Shown here: one piece after another, positions 1-6,743 of the stretch | Numbering within the stretch: the stretch's first letter is position 1 | Layout: each line of letters starts with the position of its first letter | DNA from: JAAXQD01 sp032126435 | Lineage (GTDB): Bacteria; Desulfobacterota; Desulfobacteria; Desulfobacterales; UBA11574 | Direction: 5' to 3' | Assembly: GCA_032126435.1 (NCBI GenBank) | Contig: JAQBBE010000193.1 | Coordinates: 1 to 12,320 of the forward strand | Length of the DNA stretch: 12,320 nucleotides | Position numbers and translations under genes: made by a program | Notes under the pieces: model-generated | The model's input: the letters and a program-made list of their open reading frames with translations, nothing else | Databases searched by the model: none | Told to the model about the DNA's origin: nothing

Positions 1-228
1 TACCGGAAGGAATTTTCGGTAACCGCACAGCCGGGTTTTATCTCCGACCACAATTGCGACGTCTGAAAAGTCGGGATTCAAACATTCGAGTTCATGGGAA
101 AGTCTGGATGCAAACTGAGATGCCGTTATCCGAGTTTCGGGCTCATTAACGTGTAAAATTTCCGTCTGATCCGGAAGGTCAAAAGGGATTTTTTCGTTCC
201 CGTATTTCAGGTTAATCGTCTGTTTCAT
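1..228 (-). CDS. LarA-like (DUF2088) protein, N-terminal part, cut by window edge
   Basis: The first 76 codons of a minus-strand gene run off the left edge of the window. The visible protein begins MKQTINLKYGNEKIPFDLPD and reaches VAIVVGDKTRLCGYRKFLPV. This pattern (a short beta-rich N-terminus with YG and a P-D turn, then a hydrophobic strand followed by D-x-T-R, here D63, T65, R66) matches the N-terminal domain of the LarA/DUF2088 family. That family contains the nickel-pincer-cofactor lactate racemase and related 2-hydroxyacid racemases/epimerases. The residues after TR (LCGY) differ from the usual TRPxP. The nickel-cofactor lysine and histidines lie outside the window, so racemase activity cannot be judged. 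The ATG fits the family start, but no clear Shine-Dalgarno sequence precedes it. The gene lies 190 bases downstream of icd on the same strand, so read-through from icd is possible. Confidence 0.7.
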   Translation of the reverse strand, partial: MKQTINLKYGNEKIPFDLPDQTEILHVNEPETRITASQFASRLSHELECLNPDFSDVAIVVGDKTRLCGYRKFLPV

Positions 229-243
229 GTTTCTGAACGTAAT

Positions 244-275
244 CGGTTCACCGTATTTTGTAACGACGTGAACCG
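244..275. promoter_or_regulatory. 8-bp inverted repeat upstream of the LarA-like gene
   Basis: CGGTTCAC at 244-251 is the perfect reverse complement of GTGAACCG at 268-275, with 16 bases between. The site ends 15 bases upstream of the ATG of the LarA-like gene. No T-run follows on either strand, so it does not look like a terminator for icd. An operator or a 5' UTR hairpin are both possible; this is inference from position only. Confidence 0.35.
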
Positions 276-418
276 TCGGAAATTTTTTAACTCAAGTTTG
301 ATAGTTCGGTAAAAGTTTTTTGTGAGCAATATCCGATCATCAATGGAGCGGTCTTGCAAACAAAACCCCTGCCCCCTGTAACAGCTGGTCCTTGCGTAGT
401 CCATCAAACAAGAAATTT

Positions 419-1645
419 CTACTGAATATGACGGACAATTTCCGCTGCAAATTCCGAGCATTTGACTTCCGTAGCGCCCGCCATCTGCCGGGCCAGATCA
501 TAGGTCACCCGTTTTTTCGCCACTGCTTTTGCCAATCCGTCCCTCACACTGTCTCCAGCCGCTTCCCAGCCAAGAAAGTCGAGCATCATGGCCCCGGAAA
601 GGATCAGAGACCCGGGATTCACTTTGTCCTGTCCCGCATATTTTGGCGCCGTGCCATGGGTCGCCTCAAACAGGGCATATCCGTCGCCGATATTGGCACC
701 CGGCGCCATACCCAGTCCCCCCACCATAGCAGCCAGGGCATCGGACATGTAATCACCGTTGAGATTCGGCATGGCCAGAACATCATACTCTTCAGGGCGC
801 AGAAGAATCTGCTGGAACATGGCGTCTGCAATCCGGTCCTTGATCACAATCTTGCCTGCCGGGACCTCTCCATTAAAATTTTCCCACAACGCCGCTTCGG
901 AAATGGTCTGTTCCCCGAATTCTTCCTTGGCGACTTCGTAGCTCCAGGTTCTGAAGGCCCCTTCGGTATACTTCATGATGTTTCCTTTGTGAACCAGGGT
1001 AACGCTGGGCTTTTTATGCGCTATGGCATATTCTATGGCCCTTCTCATCAGCCGGCGGGTTCCGAATCGGCTCATCGGTTTTAGCCCGATGCCGGAGTCC
1101 GGACGGATATCTCTCCCGTCTTCGAGTTTCACCAGATCGATGATTTTTTTCGCTGTTTCAGAGCCTTCTTCCCATTCAAGGCCCATGTAGACATCTTCGG
1201 TATTTTCTCTGAAAATTACCATATCGACGTTCGAAGGCTGCACCATTGGACTGGGTATCCCGGTAATATATTTTACCGGCCGAACGCATGCATAAAGGTC
1301 GAGCTCCTGCCGAAGGGTTACATTAATGCTCCGGATTCCTTTTCCCACAGGTGTCGTCAGCGGACCTTTGATGGCAACACGATGGGTTCTGATCTTTTCC
1401 AGTGTTTCTTCCGGAAGCCAGGTTTGTGTCTGGTTGAACGCCTTTTCCCCGGCCAAAATTTCCAACCATTGAATCTTTCGTTCATTGCCGTAGGCGCTGG
1501 AAACCGCCGCATCCAATACATACCGGGTCGCCGACCAGATATCGGGTCCGATGCCGTCGCCTTCGATAAAGGGAATCACCGGAAAATCGGGAACAACGAA
1601 GTTTCCATCCGCTGAATAAACGATACATTCACCATTCTCTGTCAT
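419..1645 (-). CDS. icd: NADP-dependent isocitrate dehydrogenase
   Basis: The protein has 408 residues, close to the 416 of E. coli Icd, and is collinear with it. It oxidatively decarboxylates isocitrate to 2-oxoglutarate in the cytoplasm, feeding the TCA cycle and glutamate synthesis. Visible motifs: substrate loop GKGIRSINVTLRQELDLY (102-119) with S106 at the position of E. coli Ser113; R112 and R122; RENTEDVY (146-153) with the catalytic Tyr; HKGNIMKYTEG (219-229) with the catalytic Lys; metal-binding NGDYMSDAL (296-304) with D298 and D302; nucleotide site ATHGTAPKYAGQDKVNPGS. K335, Y336, Y382 and R386 correspond to E. coli K344, Y345, Y391 and R395, the residues that select NADP over NAD. 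The start ATG has an AGGAG Shine-Dalgarno 7 bases upstream. The conserved Ser would permit AceK-type phosphorylation, but no kinase gene is in view. The LarA-like gene follows on the same strand. Confidence 0.97.
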   Translation of the reverse strand: MTENGECIVYSADGNFVVPDFPVIPFIEGDGIGPDIWSATRYVLDAAVSSAYGNERKIQWLEILAGEKAFNQTQTWLPEETLEKIRTHRVAIKGPLTTPVGKGIRSINVTLRQELDLYACVRPVKYITGIPSPMVQPSNVDMVIFRENTEDVYMGLEWEEGSETAKKIIDLVKLEDGRDIRPDSGIGLKPMSRFGTRRLMRRAIEYAIAHKKPSVTLVHKGNIMKYTEGAFRTWSYEVAKEEFGEQTISEAALWENFNGEVPAGKIVIKDRIADAMFQQILLRPEEYDVLAMPNLNGDYMSDALAAMVGGLGMAPGANIGDGYALFEATHGTAPKYAGQDKVNPGSLILSGAMMLDFLGWEAAGDSVRDGLAKAVAKKRVTYDLARQMAGATEVKCSEFAAEIVRHIQ

Positions 1646-2070
1646 ATATGCTCCTTTGCGTTTGCATAAAATTTATTCCTGAATCTTGCATGAAAATTAA
1701 TGAGAATCTTTCGGCTACTCGATTGAAGAGGGTTTAAGCAAAATCATATCATCTCTTTTATAATTGTAACACGATTTTCTCATACGAAACAGTCCAGATC
1801 CGTGTATGTCAGTGTAAAGTTTAGATTCAGTTTCCAGTTCAGAAATTAGAATTTTTCCACAAGGTCAAGGAAATCGAAAAATTGCGCGGAGGCATACATA
1901 TCTGTATGCCGCACAAGCGATTTTGAAGATTGACCCCAGAGAAATAGGCTGCGCCCCGGAGAAATATGCTTCGCATTTCACCCCGATGGAATAAGAACTT
2001 CAAAAACATTCCATTGGGCAGGCAGGGCAGGCACTGAGATTGCGGAAAAAGGCCGTTTCCGAACTGGAAA
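1646..2070. other. intergenic gap between icd and the radical SAM gene
   Basis: This stretch of 425 bases holds no gene. Bases 1646-1828 are AT-rich and should contain the icd promoter and leader on the minus strand; AT-rich hexamers such as TATGAT occur there, but I cannot fix a convincing -35/-10 pair. Bases 1829-2072 are a palindromic repeat element, listed separately, so upstream transcription into icd must cross it. Confidence 0.6.
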
Positions 2071-2072
2071 CT
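1829..2072. repeat. 244-base palindromic (MITE/REP-like) repeat element
   Basis: The ends form a perfect 12-bp inverted repeat: AGTTTCCAGTTC (1829-1840) and GAACTGGAAACT (2061-2072). Inside it a second pair matches 9 of 10 bases (TTTTTCCACA at 1852-1861 with TGCGGAAAAA at 2041-2050). A third perfect pair is GGTCAA (1863-1868) with TTGACC (1930-1935), bracketing an 8-bp hairpin (1891-1898 with 1903-1910, loop TATC). Towards the right, 1982-1992 pairs with 2008-2018 (10 of 11, the odd pair G-T), and 2016-2033 is a 9-base unit repeated twice. The right end overlaps the stop codon of the radical SAM gene by two bases. No coding capacity and no obvious target-site duplication are seen. Nested symmetrical ends without an ORF suggest a non-autonomous element or a composite of two. 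Confidence 0.65.
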
Positions 2073-3237
2073 ATATGAATCTTTTCATCAACTCATCGAT
2101 CACTTCATCCACATTTTCCGGAGTAATGCCAAACTGCCGGCAGGCCTTTTCCGCTTTGGCCAGCCTCCGGGGGCTTTCCATATCCTTAAGACGGGAGAAA
2201 AACCCGAGCCGTCTCCCCACCTGATAGACACACTGCCGTTCCGGATCCATTGCCAAAAAACGGTGTATTATATCCAGCATCCGCGCTTTATCCCGGGGCA
2301 ATTTGCCTTCCAAATTCTGGAAAAGATTCAAAATATGGTCGCTTTTAACCACACTGGTAATGCCGTTCAATGATTCCAGGAAAATCAGAATCTCCTTGGC
2401 CATCATCAGATCCGTACATTTTTCAAAACGGTTGGCGGCATAATCGTCATACAGCTCGACACTGTTGGGAATTGCCAGGGTTCTAAGTCTTATGAAATCC
2501 GGGTTGATCCGGTTTAAGGCATCGGCCGTTTCCCGGGCATGAACTTCGGAATAGGCTTTTCCACCCAGGCCCGGCATGATATACTCCGACAATTCCATCC
2601 CGGCCTTTTTTACTTTGAGCCCTGCTTTGATATGGGTTTCTTTGGTAACCCCTTTTTTGGCCATCTTTAGAACCCGGTCTGACCCGGATTCCAGACCGAT
2701 ATGGATTCTGTTTAAACCGGCGTCCTTGAAATTCTTGAGATCTTGATCCTTGATCCGGGCGATGGTGTGGGAACGGGCATATGAGGTGATTCGTTCGGCC
2801 CAGGGAAAACGCTTCTTGAGATAACGCAAAATCTCCAATAAATCCGAAGGGTTTATGATCAGACTGTTTGCATCCTGGAGAAACACCGAACGCATTCCAC
2901 CGGAAAACCAGCTCAAAGCGGCGTTAAACCCTCCGGGGTCCGGCTGTTCATAATTACCGAGCGCTTTCCGAACAGCGGTTCGAGAAAGGTTCCCGTGGTT
3001 ATCGGCCATCTTTTGGAGGATCTCCACAGACCTGTGAACCGTATCGATATCCCGCTTGACATGATCCACCGGACGGATGGAAAACCGCGATTCCTTATAC
3101 ACCGGGCAGAACGTACAGCGATTCCATGGGCAGTTCCGTGTGACACGAATCAGAAGGCTGTCTGCCTCACTGGGCGGCCGGATAGGCCCCTGTTCAAATC
3201 CTTGATAATCTTCAGTGGTATTTCCCTGTCGGCGCAT
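2071..3237 (-). CDS. radical SAM protein (Elp3/MiaB/NifB-type domain)
   Basis: The protein has 388 residues and is cytoplasmic. The iron-sulfur motif is C36-PWNR-C41-TF-C44, i.e. CX4CX2C rather than the classical CX3CX2C; the surrounding TRNCPWNRCTFCPVYK is typical of one COG1032-like group. Further radical-SAM features are FLQDANSL (119-126), the strand TSYARSHT (151-158), and HIGLESGSDRVLKMAKKG (179-196), the ESGS segment that contacts SAM. The C-terminal part carries SDH (299-301) followed by GKLPRDK (311-317). There is no N-terminal B12-binding domain and no TRAM domain, so it is neither a B12-dependent methyltransferase nor a MiaB methylthiotransferase. The substrate is unknown. AAAGGA lies upstream of the ATG as ribosome binding site. 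It is transcribed divergently from mltG and upstream of icd on the same strand, with a repeat element in between. Its last codon and stop overlap that repeat. Confidence 0.88.
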   Translation of the reverse strand: MRRQGNTTEDYQGFEQGPIRPPSEADSLLIRVTRNCPWNRCTFCPVYKESRFSIRPVDHVKRDIDTVHRSVEILQKMADNHGNLSRTAVRKALGNYEQPDPGGFNAALSWFSGGMRSVFLQDANSLIINPSDLLEILRYLKKRFPWAERITSYARSHTIARIKDQDLKNFKDAGLNRIHIGLESGSDRVLKMAKKGVTKETHIKAGLKVKKAGMELSEYIMPGLGGKAYSEVHARETADALNRINPDFIRLRTLAIPNSVELYDDYAANRFEKCTDLMMAKEILIFLESLNGITSVVKSDHILNLFQNLEGKLPRDKARMLDIIHRFLAMDPERQCVYQVGRRLGFFSRLKDMESPRRLAKAEKACRQFGITPENVDEVIDELMKRFI

Positions 3238-3389
3238 ATGAATCCTTTTGTCCTTAGAAGCTGTTTCAAAACCTTCATCTTTTACAACTCAACCGGTTAA
3301 CAACCCCTCTATTCAACGAATCAACAAAATTCTCCCTTGTCAACGTTAATCACACAACCCATTAAAATCAAGGCGCCTGCATTACCCCT

Positions 3390-3419
3390 TTGACAATTGG
3401 CTGCGCTATGGAATAAAAT
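3390..3419 (+). promoter_or_regulatory. sigma70-type promoter for mltG
   Basis: A perfect -35 box TTGACA (3390-3395) is followed after 18 bases by TAAAAT (3414-3419), 5 of 6 to the consensus. The predicted transcription start, near 3426, would give a leader of about 34 bases before the mltG start. It lies in the divergent gap between the radical SAM gene and mltG. Confidence 0.6.
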
Positions 3420-3459
3420 CGTAACACCCTAATTGATTGTAAACGAGGATAATTAGATT

Positions 3460-4464
3460 TTGAAGAAATTTGGGATCGTCATCACATTGACGCTGATTTT
3501 CGGGTTTTTCGTTGCAGCAGCCGTATATCTGGACATCCTAAACTACGCCCATATACCTGCAGGTACTGAACCCGTCGAACAGATCGTGGTTGTTAAATCC
3601 GGCCAGGGTTTTAAATCTTTCTCTAAAATGCTCCGTGAACGCGGCATTATCGACCATCCTACCAAGTTCAGATTGCTGGCCCGCATCAAGGGATATGACA
3701 AAAAAATCAAAGCCGGAGAATATGGACTTTCTTCTGCCATGACGCCCAACAAAATACTCGAGATCATGGTTCAAGGAAAGGTTCTCCTTCACAGGCTCAC
3801 CATACCGGAAGGGTATAACCTGCAGCAGGTTGCCCAGGCGGTTTCCAGGGCGGAATTCGGAACAGAGACCAATTTTTTAAAGGCCGCCACCGACCCCGAT
3901 CTGGTTCGCGCCCAAGGGATCGATGCCGAAACGTTCGAAGGGTATCTTTTCCCGGATACCTACTATTTTCCCAAGGGAACCCTGCCTGGAAAAATCATAT
4001 CCTCCATGGTAAAACGGTTCCGGTCTGTTTTCCTCCCGGAGTGGGAAGAACAGGCCAAAAGCATGGGGCTTACCCTTCACCAGGTGGTCACCCTTGCATC
4101 CATCATTGAAAAGGAAACGGGCATCGCCGCTGAACGCCCCGTCATATCCTCTGTTTTCCACAATCGTTTAAACCGGAAAATGCGCTTAGAGAGCGACCCT
4201 ACGGTGATCTACGGCATAAAAGATTTTAACGGCAACATCACCCGAAAAGATCTCGTCACCTCAACACCTTACAACACCTATACCATAAACGGGCTCCCGC
4301 CGGGCCCCATTTCAAACACCGGCGTCGAGGCCATAGAAGCCGCCCTTTACCCGACAGATACCCAGTTTCTCTTTTTTGTTGCCAGAAGAGACCGGACGCA
4401 CCAGTTTTCAACCAATATCAGTGATCACAACCGCGCGGTTAGAAAGTATCAATTGGGCCGATAA
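3460..4464 (+). CDS. mltG: endolytic murein transglycosylase MltG
   Basis: The protein has 334 residues (E. coli MltG has 340). An N-terminal membrane anchor spans about residues 5-24 (GIVITLTLIFGFFVAAAVYL), with the rest periplasmic. Residues 40-105 form the LysM-like subdomain (VKSGQGFKSFSKMLRERGII, then KAGEYGL). The catalytic YceG domain follows: TIPEGYN (114-120), FEGYLFPDTYYF (159-170), LASIIEKETG (212-221) with E217 at the position of the E. coli catalytic Glu218, FHNRL (233-237), LESDPTVIYG (243-252), and the end motif YNTYTINGLPPGPISNTG (271-288). The enzyme cleaves nascent glycan strands within the membrane-proximal layer and is thought to set their length. Translation probably starts at TTG (3460), with GAGG 11 bases upstream; no ATG or GTG start preserves the anchor. 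The methyltransferase gene begins 11 bases after its stop, so the two are probably co-transcribed. Confidence 0.95.
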   Translation: MKKFGIVITLTLIFGFFVAAAVYLDILNYAHIPAGTEPVEQIVVVKSGQGFKSFSKMLRERGIIDHPTKFRLLARIKGYDKKIKAGEYGLSSAMTPNKILEIMVQGKVLLHRLTIPEGYNLQQVAQAVSRAEFGTETNFLKAATDPDLVRAQGIDAETFEGYLFPDTYYFPKGTLPGKIISSMVKRFRSVFLPEWEEQAKSMGLTLHQVVTLASIIEKETGIAAERPVISSVFHNRLNRKMRLESDPTVIYGIKDFNGNITRKDLVTSTPYNTYTINGLPPGPISNTGVEAIEAALYPTDTQFLFFVARRDRTHQFSTNISDHNRAVRKYQLGR

Positions 4465-4475
4465 AAGAGCGATGA

Positions 4476-5321
4476 ATGAGCGTATCTGAAAAAACCGCAA
4501 AAAGCGCCGTGATCGACCGTCATGCAATCCGCCGGGAGGTATTGTCCTGTGTGAATGCGTCGAATAAAAAACTCACGCCCCGCGAGTTGGAAAAAACACT
4601 CTCCGGGCGATTTTCAATGGACCCTAAAGACTTTAAAACCGTCATCAGGAATTTGGTTTCAGACCGCGAACTCATATACACCTATCATTTCGGCTGTTCT
4701 TTTCTCGAAAAATCCTATGAGAAGCCAACCCGCGTTTCAAAGCGGGTAGTTCTGAAACCGCCGGACATGGTTTACGAACCTTTGTTTAGTGACATCGTTA
4801 TTGATATTTTAAAAGGCGCTTCATTCGGATTCGGGAATCACCCCACAACGCGATTGGCAATTCAGGGGATAGAAGCGGCATTGTACAACAAACATGGTGA
4901 TATCAATGTTGATGATGGCCATGCCCTGGATATCGGCACCGGGTCCGGCGTTCTGGCCATTGCAGCCGTGTTGATAGGCATAAAGCGTGCTGCCGGCATC
5001 GATATCGATCCCTGTGCAAGAGCTGAAGCACAAAAAAACATCAAATTAAACGGCCTTGAACATCGAATCAAAATCCTTGATACCCGGGTCGAAGACATAA
5101 AAGAAACCTATTCTTTGATCACGGCCAACCTTCGGTATCCCACTCTAAAGCGGCTTTGTCCTCATATGGCCGGGATAACGCAAAAAAAGGGTGCGGTGGT
5201 GGTGTCGGGGATCAAAAGCGATGAAGTTGAGGATCTTTTGGAAGGGTTTACCCGAAACGGCTTTCAGTGCACATGGAAGGCTGTTGAAAAGGGGTGGGCG
5301 GGGATGGTGCTTTCACGATGA
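4476..5321 (+). CDS. PrmA-like class I methyltransferase with N-terminal winged-helix-like domain
   Basis: The protein has 281 residues and is cytoplasmic. Residues about 17-75 look like a winged helix-turn-helix (helices near 17-26, 35-43 and 51-62, then a strand YTYHFG). Residues 114-281 are a SAM-dependent methyltransferase closest to ribosomal protein L11 methyltransferase PrmA: FGFGNHPTT (117-125, PrmA AFGTGxHPTT), SAM loop LDIGTGSGVLAIAA (151-164), acidic strand end GIDIDP (174-179), and the motif IV region ITANLRYPTL (215-224) where PrmA has NILxxPL. The N-terminal ferredoxin-like substrate domain of true PrmA is missing, so L11 may not be the substrate. The gene follows mltG by 11 bases and has only a weak Shine-Dalgarno sequence, which suggests translational coupling. 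A protein N-methyltransferase is the likeliest class, but the target is unknown. Confidence 0.8.
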   Translation: MSVSEKTAKSAVIDRHAIRREVLSCVNASNKKLTPRELEKTLSGRFSMDPKDFKTVIRNLVSDRELIYTYHFGCSFLEKSYEKPTRVSKRVVLKPPDMVYEPLFSDIVIDILKGASFGFGNHPTTRLAIQGIEAALYNKHGDINVDDGHALDIGTGSGVLAIAAVLIGIKRAAGIDIDPCARAEAQKNIKLNGLEHRIKILDTRVEDIKETYSLITANLRYPTLKRLCPHMAGITQKKGAVVVSGIKSDEVEDLLEGFTRNGFQCTWKAVEKGWAGMVLSR

Positions 5322-5357
5322 TTTAATAGTATAGGAATTTCCTTTTTTGGAAACAGT

Positions 5358-5477
5358 CCCGCCTGCCAAAGTCTTGTACGGCGGGCAGGTGAACACAGAT
5401 AATCAAGATTCTTAAATTGCAAAATAACAATATTATCTGTGTATACCTGCCCGCTTGTGCCTCGCATGGCAGGCGGG
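5358..5477. repeat. 120-base inverted repeat (REP/MITE-like)
   Basis: Three perfect paired blocks are nested around a 28-base AT-rich centre: CCCGCCTGCCA (5358-5368) with 5467-5477, GCGGGCAGGT (5381-5390) with 5445-5454, and ACACAGATAAT (5393-5403) with 5432-5442. Twelve unpaired bases on each side separate the first and second blocks. Each arm could also fold on itself (5358-5363 with 5380-5385). There is no ORF. The element sits between the methyltransferase and nagZ, so it may reduce read-through or protect the mltG mRNA 3' end. Confidence 0.75.
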
Positions 5478-5517
5478 TCTGCGAAAATCCGTGTTCTATT
5501 TAACTTGAACGAATTTT

Positions 5518-5530
5518 GGAGCAGTACATG
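5518..5530 (+). promoter_or_regulatory. ribosome binding site that fixes the nagZ start
   Basis: GGAG at 5518-5521 lies 6 bases upstream of ATG 5528-5530. A TTG at 5516 in the same frame would make the protein four residues longer but would include this Shine-Dalgarno sequence in the coding region, so ATG 5528 is preferred. Confidence 0.7.
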
Positions 5531-6535
5531 GACATTACAGATTTTTCAGACACGCAATCGGCCGGGCAGCGTTTGATGGCGGGATTTGACGGCACCGAGC
5601 TGAATGCTGAACTCAAATTTCTGATCAACGCGCTGAAGCTGGGCGGCATCATCCTCTTTTCCAGAAACCTCATAGACCCGGGCCAGATCAAAGATCTCTG
5701 CTTTTCCATGCAATCGTATGCCCGGTCCTGTGGTCAGCCGCCGCTGTTTATCGCCATCGACCAGGAAGGTGGCCGGGTGGCCCGGCTCAGAGAACCGTTT
5801 ACACAGTTCCCGGGCAATTCAAAGATGAAAGGGCCTGAAGATGCCGTCTATTTTGCCAAAACAACGGCAAAGGAATTTTTAGAAGTGGGGATCAATATGA
5901 ATCTGGCGCCGGTGCTGGATGTCGCGCCGGAAGGCATTAACAGTATCATGGCGGGTAGGGCTTTCGGCCCTGACCCAGGCTGGGTGTCTGAGCAGGGAAA
6001 GGTGGTAATCGAACATCTTCAGGCTGAAAATATTATGGCTGTGGCCAAGCATTTTCCGGGCATCGGCCGAACCGTGCTTGATTCCCATTTTGAATTGCCG
6101 GATCTGGATATCGATGTGGATGCGATGCAGGGTTTCGACCTTTTTCCCTTTAAGACCGCCATCTCCCATGACGTGGCAGGGATCATGCTGTCGCATATTC
6201 GATATACAGGGATCGATCCGGATTGGCCCGCAAGCCTGTCCAAGACCATTGCCGATGATCTTTTGCGAAAACAAATGGGGTATGACGGCGTTGTCATGAC
6301 CGATGACCTGGACATGGGCGCCATTGAAAAGCATTATGATCTCAAAACCGCCATCCAACAGATTCTATCAGCGGACATTGACATACCCCTGATTTGCCAT
6401 GCAGGACCCAACATTGAAAATGCGTTTAAGGAAATACTGGATGTTCAAAGACGATCTCAAACCATGAAAGCCAAAGGCATGAAATCTTTGAAACGGATTA
6501 TGAGGCTGAAATTAAGGTATTTAAAAGCCAAGTAA
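5528..6535 (+). CDS. nagZ: beta-N-acetylhexosaminidase (GH3 family)
   Basis: The protein has 335 residues, normal for single-domain NagZ. It removes terminal beta-1,4-linked GlcNAc from muropeptides (GlcNAc-anhydroMurNAc peptides) in the cytoplasmic recycling pathway. Motifs of glycoside hydrolase family 3: GGIILFSRN (39-47), IDQEGGRVARL (77-87), NMNLAPVLDV (123-132), AVAKHFPGIG (171-180), then the flexible-loop dyad D185-S-H187 (NagZ acid/base Asp-His), and VVMTDDLDMGAI (255-266), in which D259 should be the nucleophile. The usual KHFPGHGD reads KHFPGIGR, replacing the second His and the Asp, so the substrate-binding loop is slightly atypical. There is no signal peptide. It lies 196 bases after the methyltransferase gene, on the same strand as mltG, which also acts on peptidoglycan. 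An inverted repeat lies between, so it may have its own promoter. Confidence 0.92.
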   Translation: MDITDFSDTQSAGQRLMAGFDGTELNAELKFLINALKLGGIILFSRNLIDPGQIKDLCFSMQSYARSCGQPPLFIAIDQEGGRVARLREPFTQFPGNSKMKGPEDAVYFAKTTAKEFLEVGINMNLAPVLDVAPEGINSIMAGRAFGPDPGWVSEQGKVVIEHLQAENIMAVAKHFPGIGRTVLDSHFELPDLDIDVDAMQGFDLFPFKTAISHDVAGIMLSHIRYTGIDPDWPASLSKTIADDLLRKQMGYDGVVMTDDLDMGAIEKHYDLKTAIQQILSADIDIPLICHAGPNIENAFKEILDVQRRSQTMKAKGMKSLKRIMRLKLRYLKAK

Positions 6536-6546
6536 ATATGCTAATA

Positions 6547-6728
6547 AATTTTTCACCACGGAGACACGGAGAACACAGAGAAAAACTCTATCCGCCTCAA
6601 GCGGAAATTTTTAAAGGCATGGATTTTTCCTGATCGTCGCCTGCCCTGTGGAATTCAAAGACTATTCCTCCCCGGGTCTCCCGATCAGGAAAAAAATCTC
6701 TTTTCTGTGGCCTCTGTGGTGATTTTTT
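6547..6728. repeat. imperfect inverted repeat between nagZ and the ALDH-like gene
   Basis: The outer ends are related inverted sequences: TTTTTCACCACGGAGACACGG on the left, and on the right its imperfect reverse complement ending CTGTGGTGATTTT. The core CACCAC (6554-6559) pairs with GTGGTG (6716-6721). Inside is a perfect 13-bp pair, TTTTTCCTGATCG (6624-6636) with CGATCAGGAAAAA (6682-6694). The element fills the gap between two convergent genes. It could fold in transcripts from both sides, but the T and A runs are on the wrong sides for a standard intrinsic terminator. From memory, CACCACGGAGACACGGAG-type sequences recur in environmental bacterial genomes. Confidence 0.6.
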
Positions 6729-6743
6729 TTAGGGGTGTCACTA

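Noticed and set aside
244..275. Terminator of icd
   Set aside because: The inverted repeat has a 16-base loop and no following T-run on the minus strand, and it is more than 140 bases past the icd stop.
225..461. 78-codon minus-strand frame between icd and the LarA-like gene
   Set aside because: It overlaps both genes' ends in another frame, has no Shine-Dalgarno sequence and no family pattern.
392..1084. 230-codon plus-strand open frame
   Set aside because: It lies antisense to icd, whose protein is unmistakable; the translation has no recognisable motif and no ribosome binding site.
1829..2072. CRISPR array or tandem regulatory repeats
   Set aside because: Repeats are inverted and nested, not regularly spaced direct repeats with unique spacers; the only tandem repeat is a 9-base unit in two copies.
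6624..6694. Bidirectional intrinsic terminator between nagZ and the ALDH-like gene
   Set aside because: The 13-bp stem is far apart (45-base loop), and the T-run precedes the stem instead of following it on both strands.
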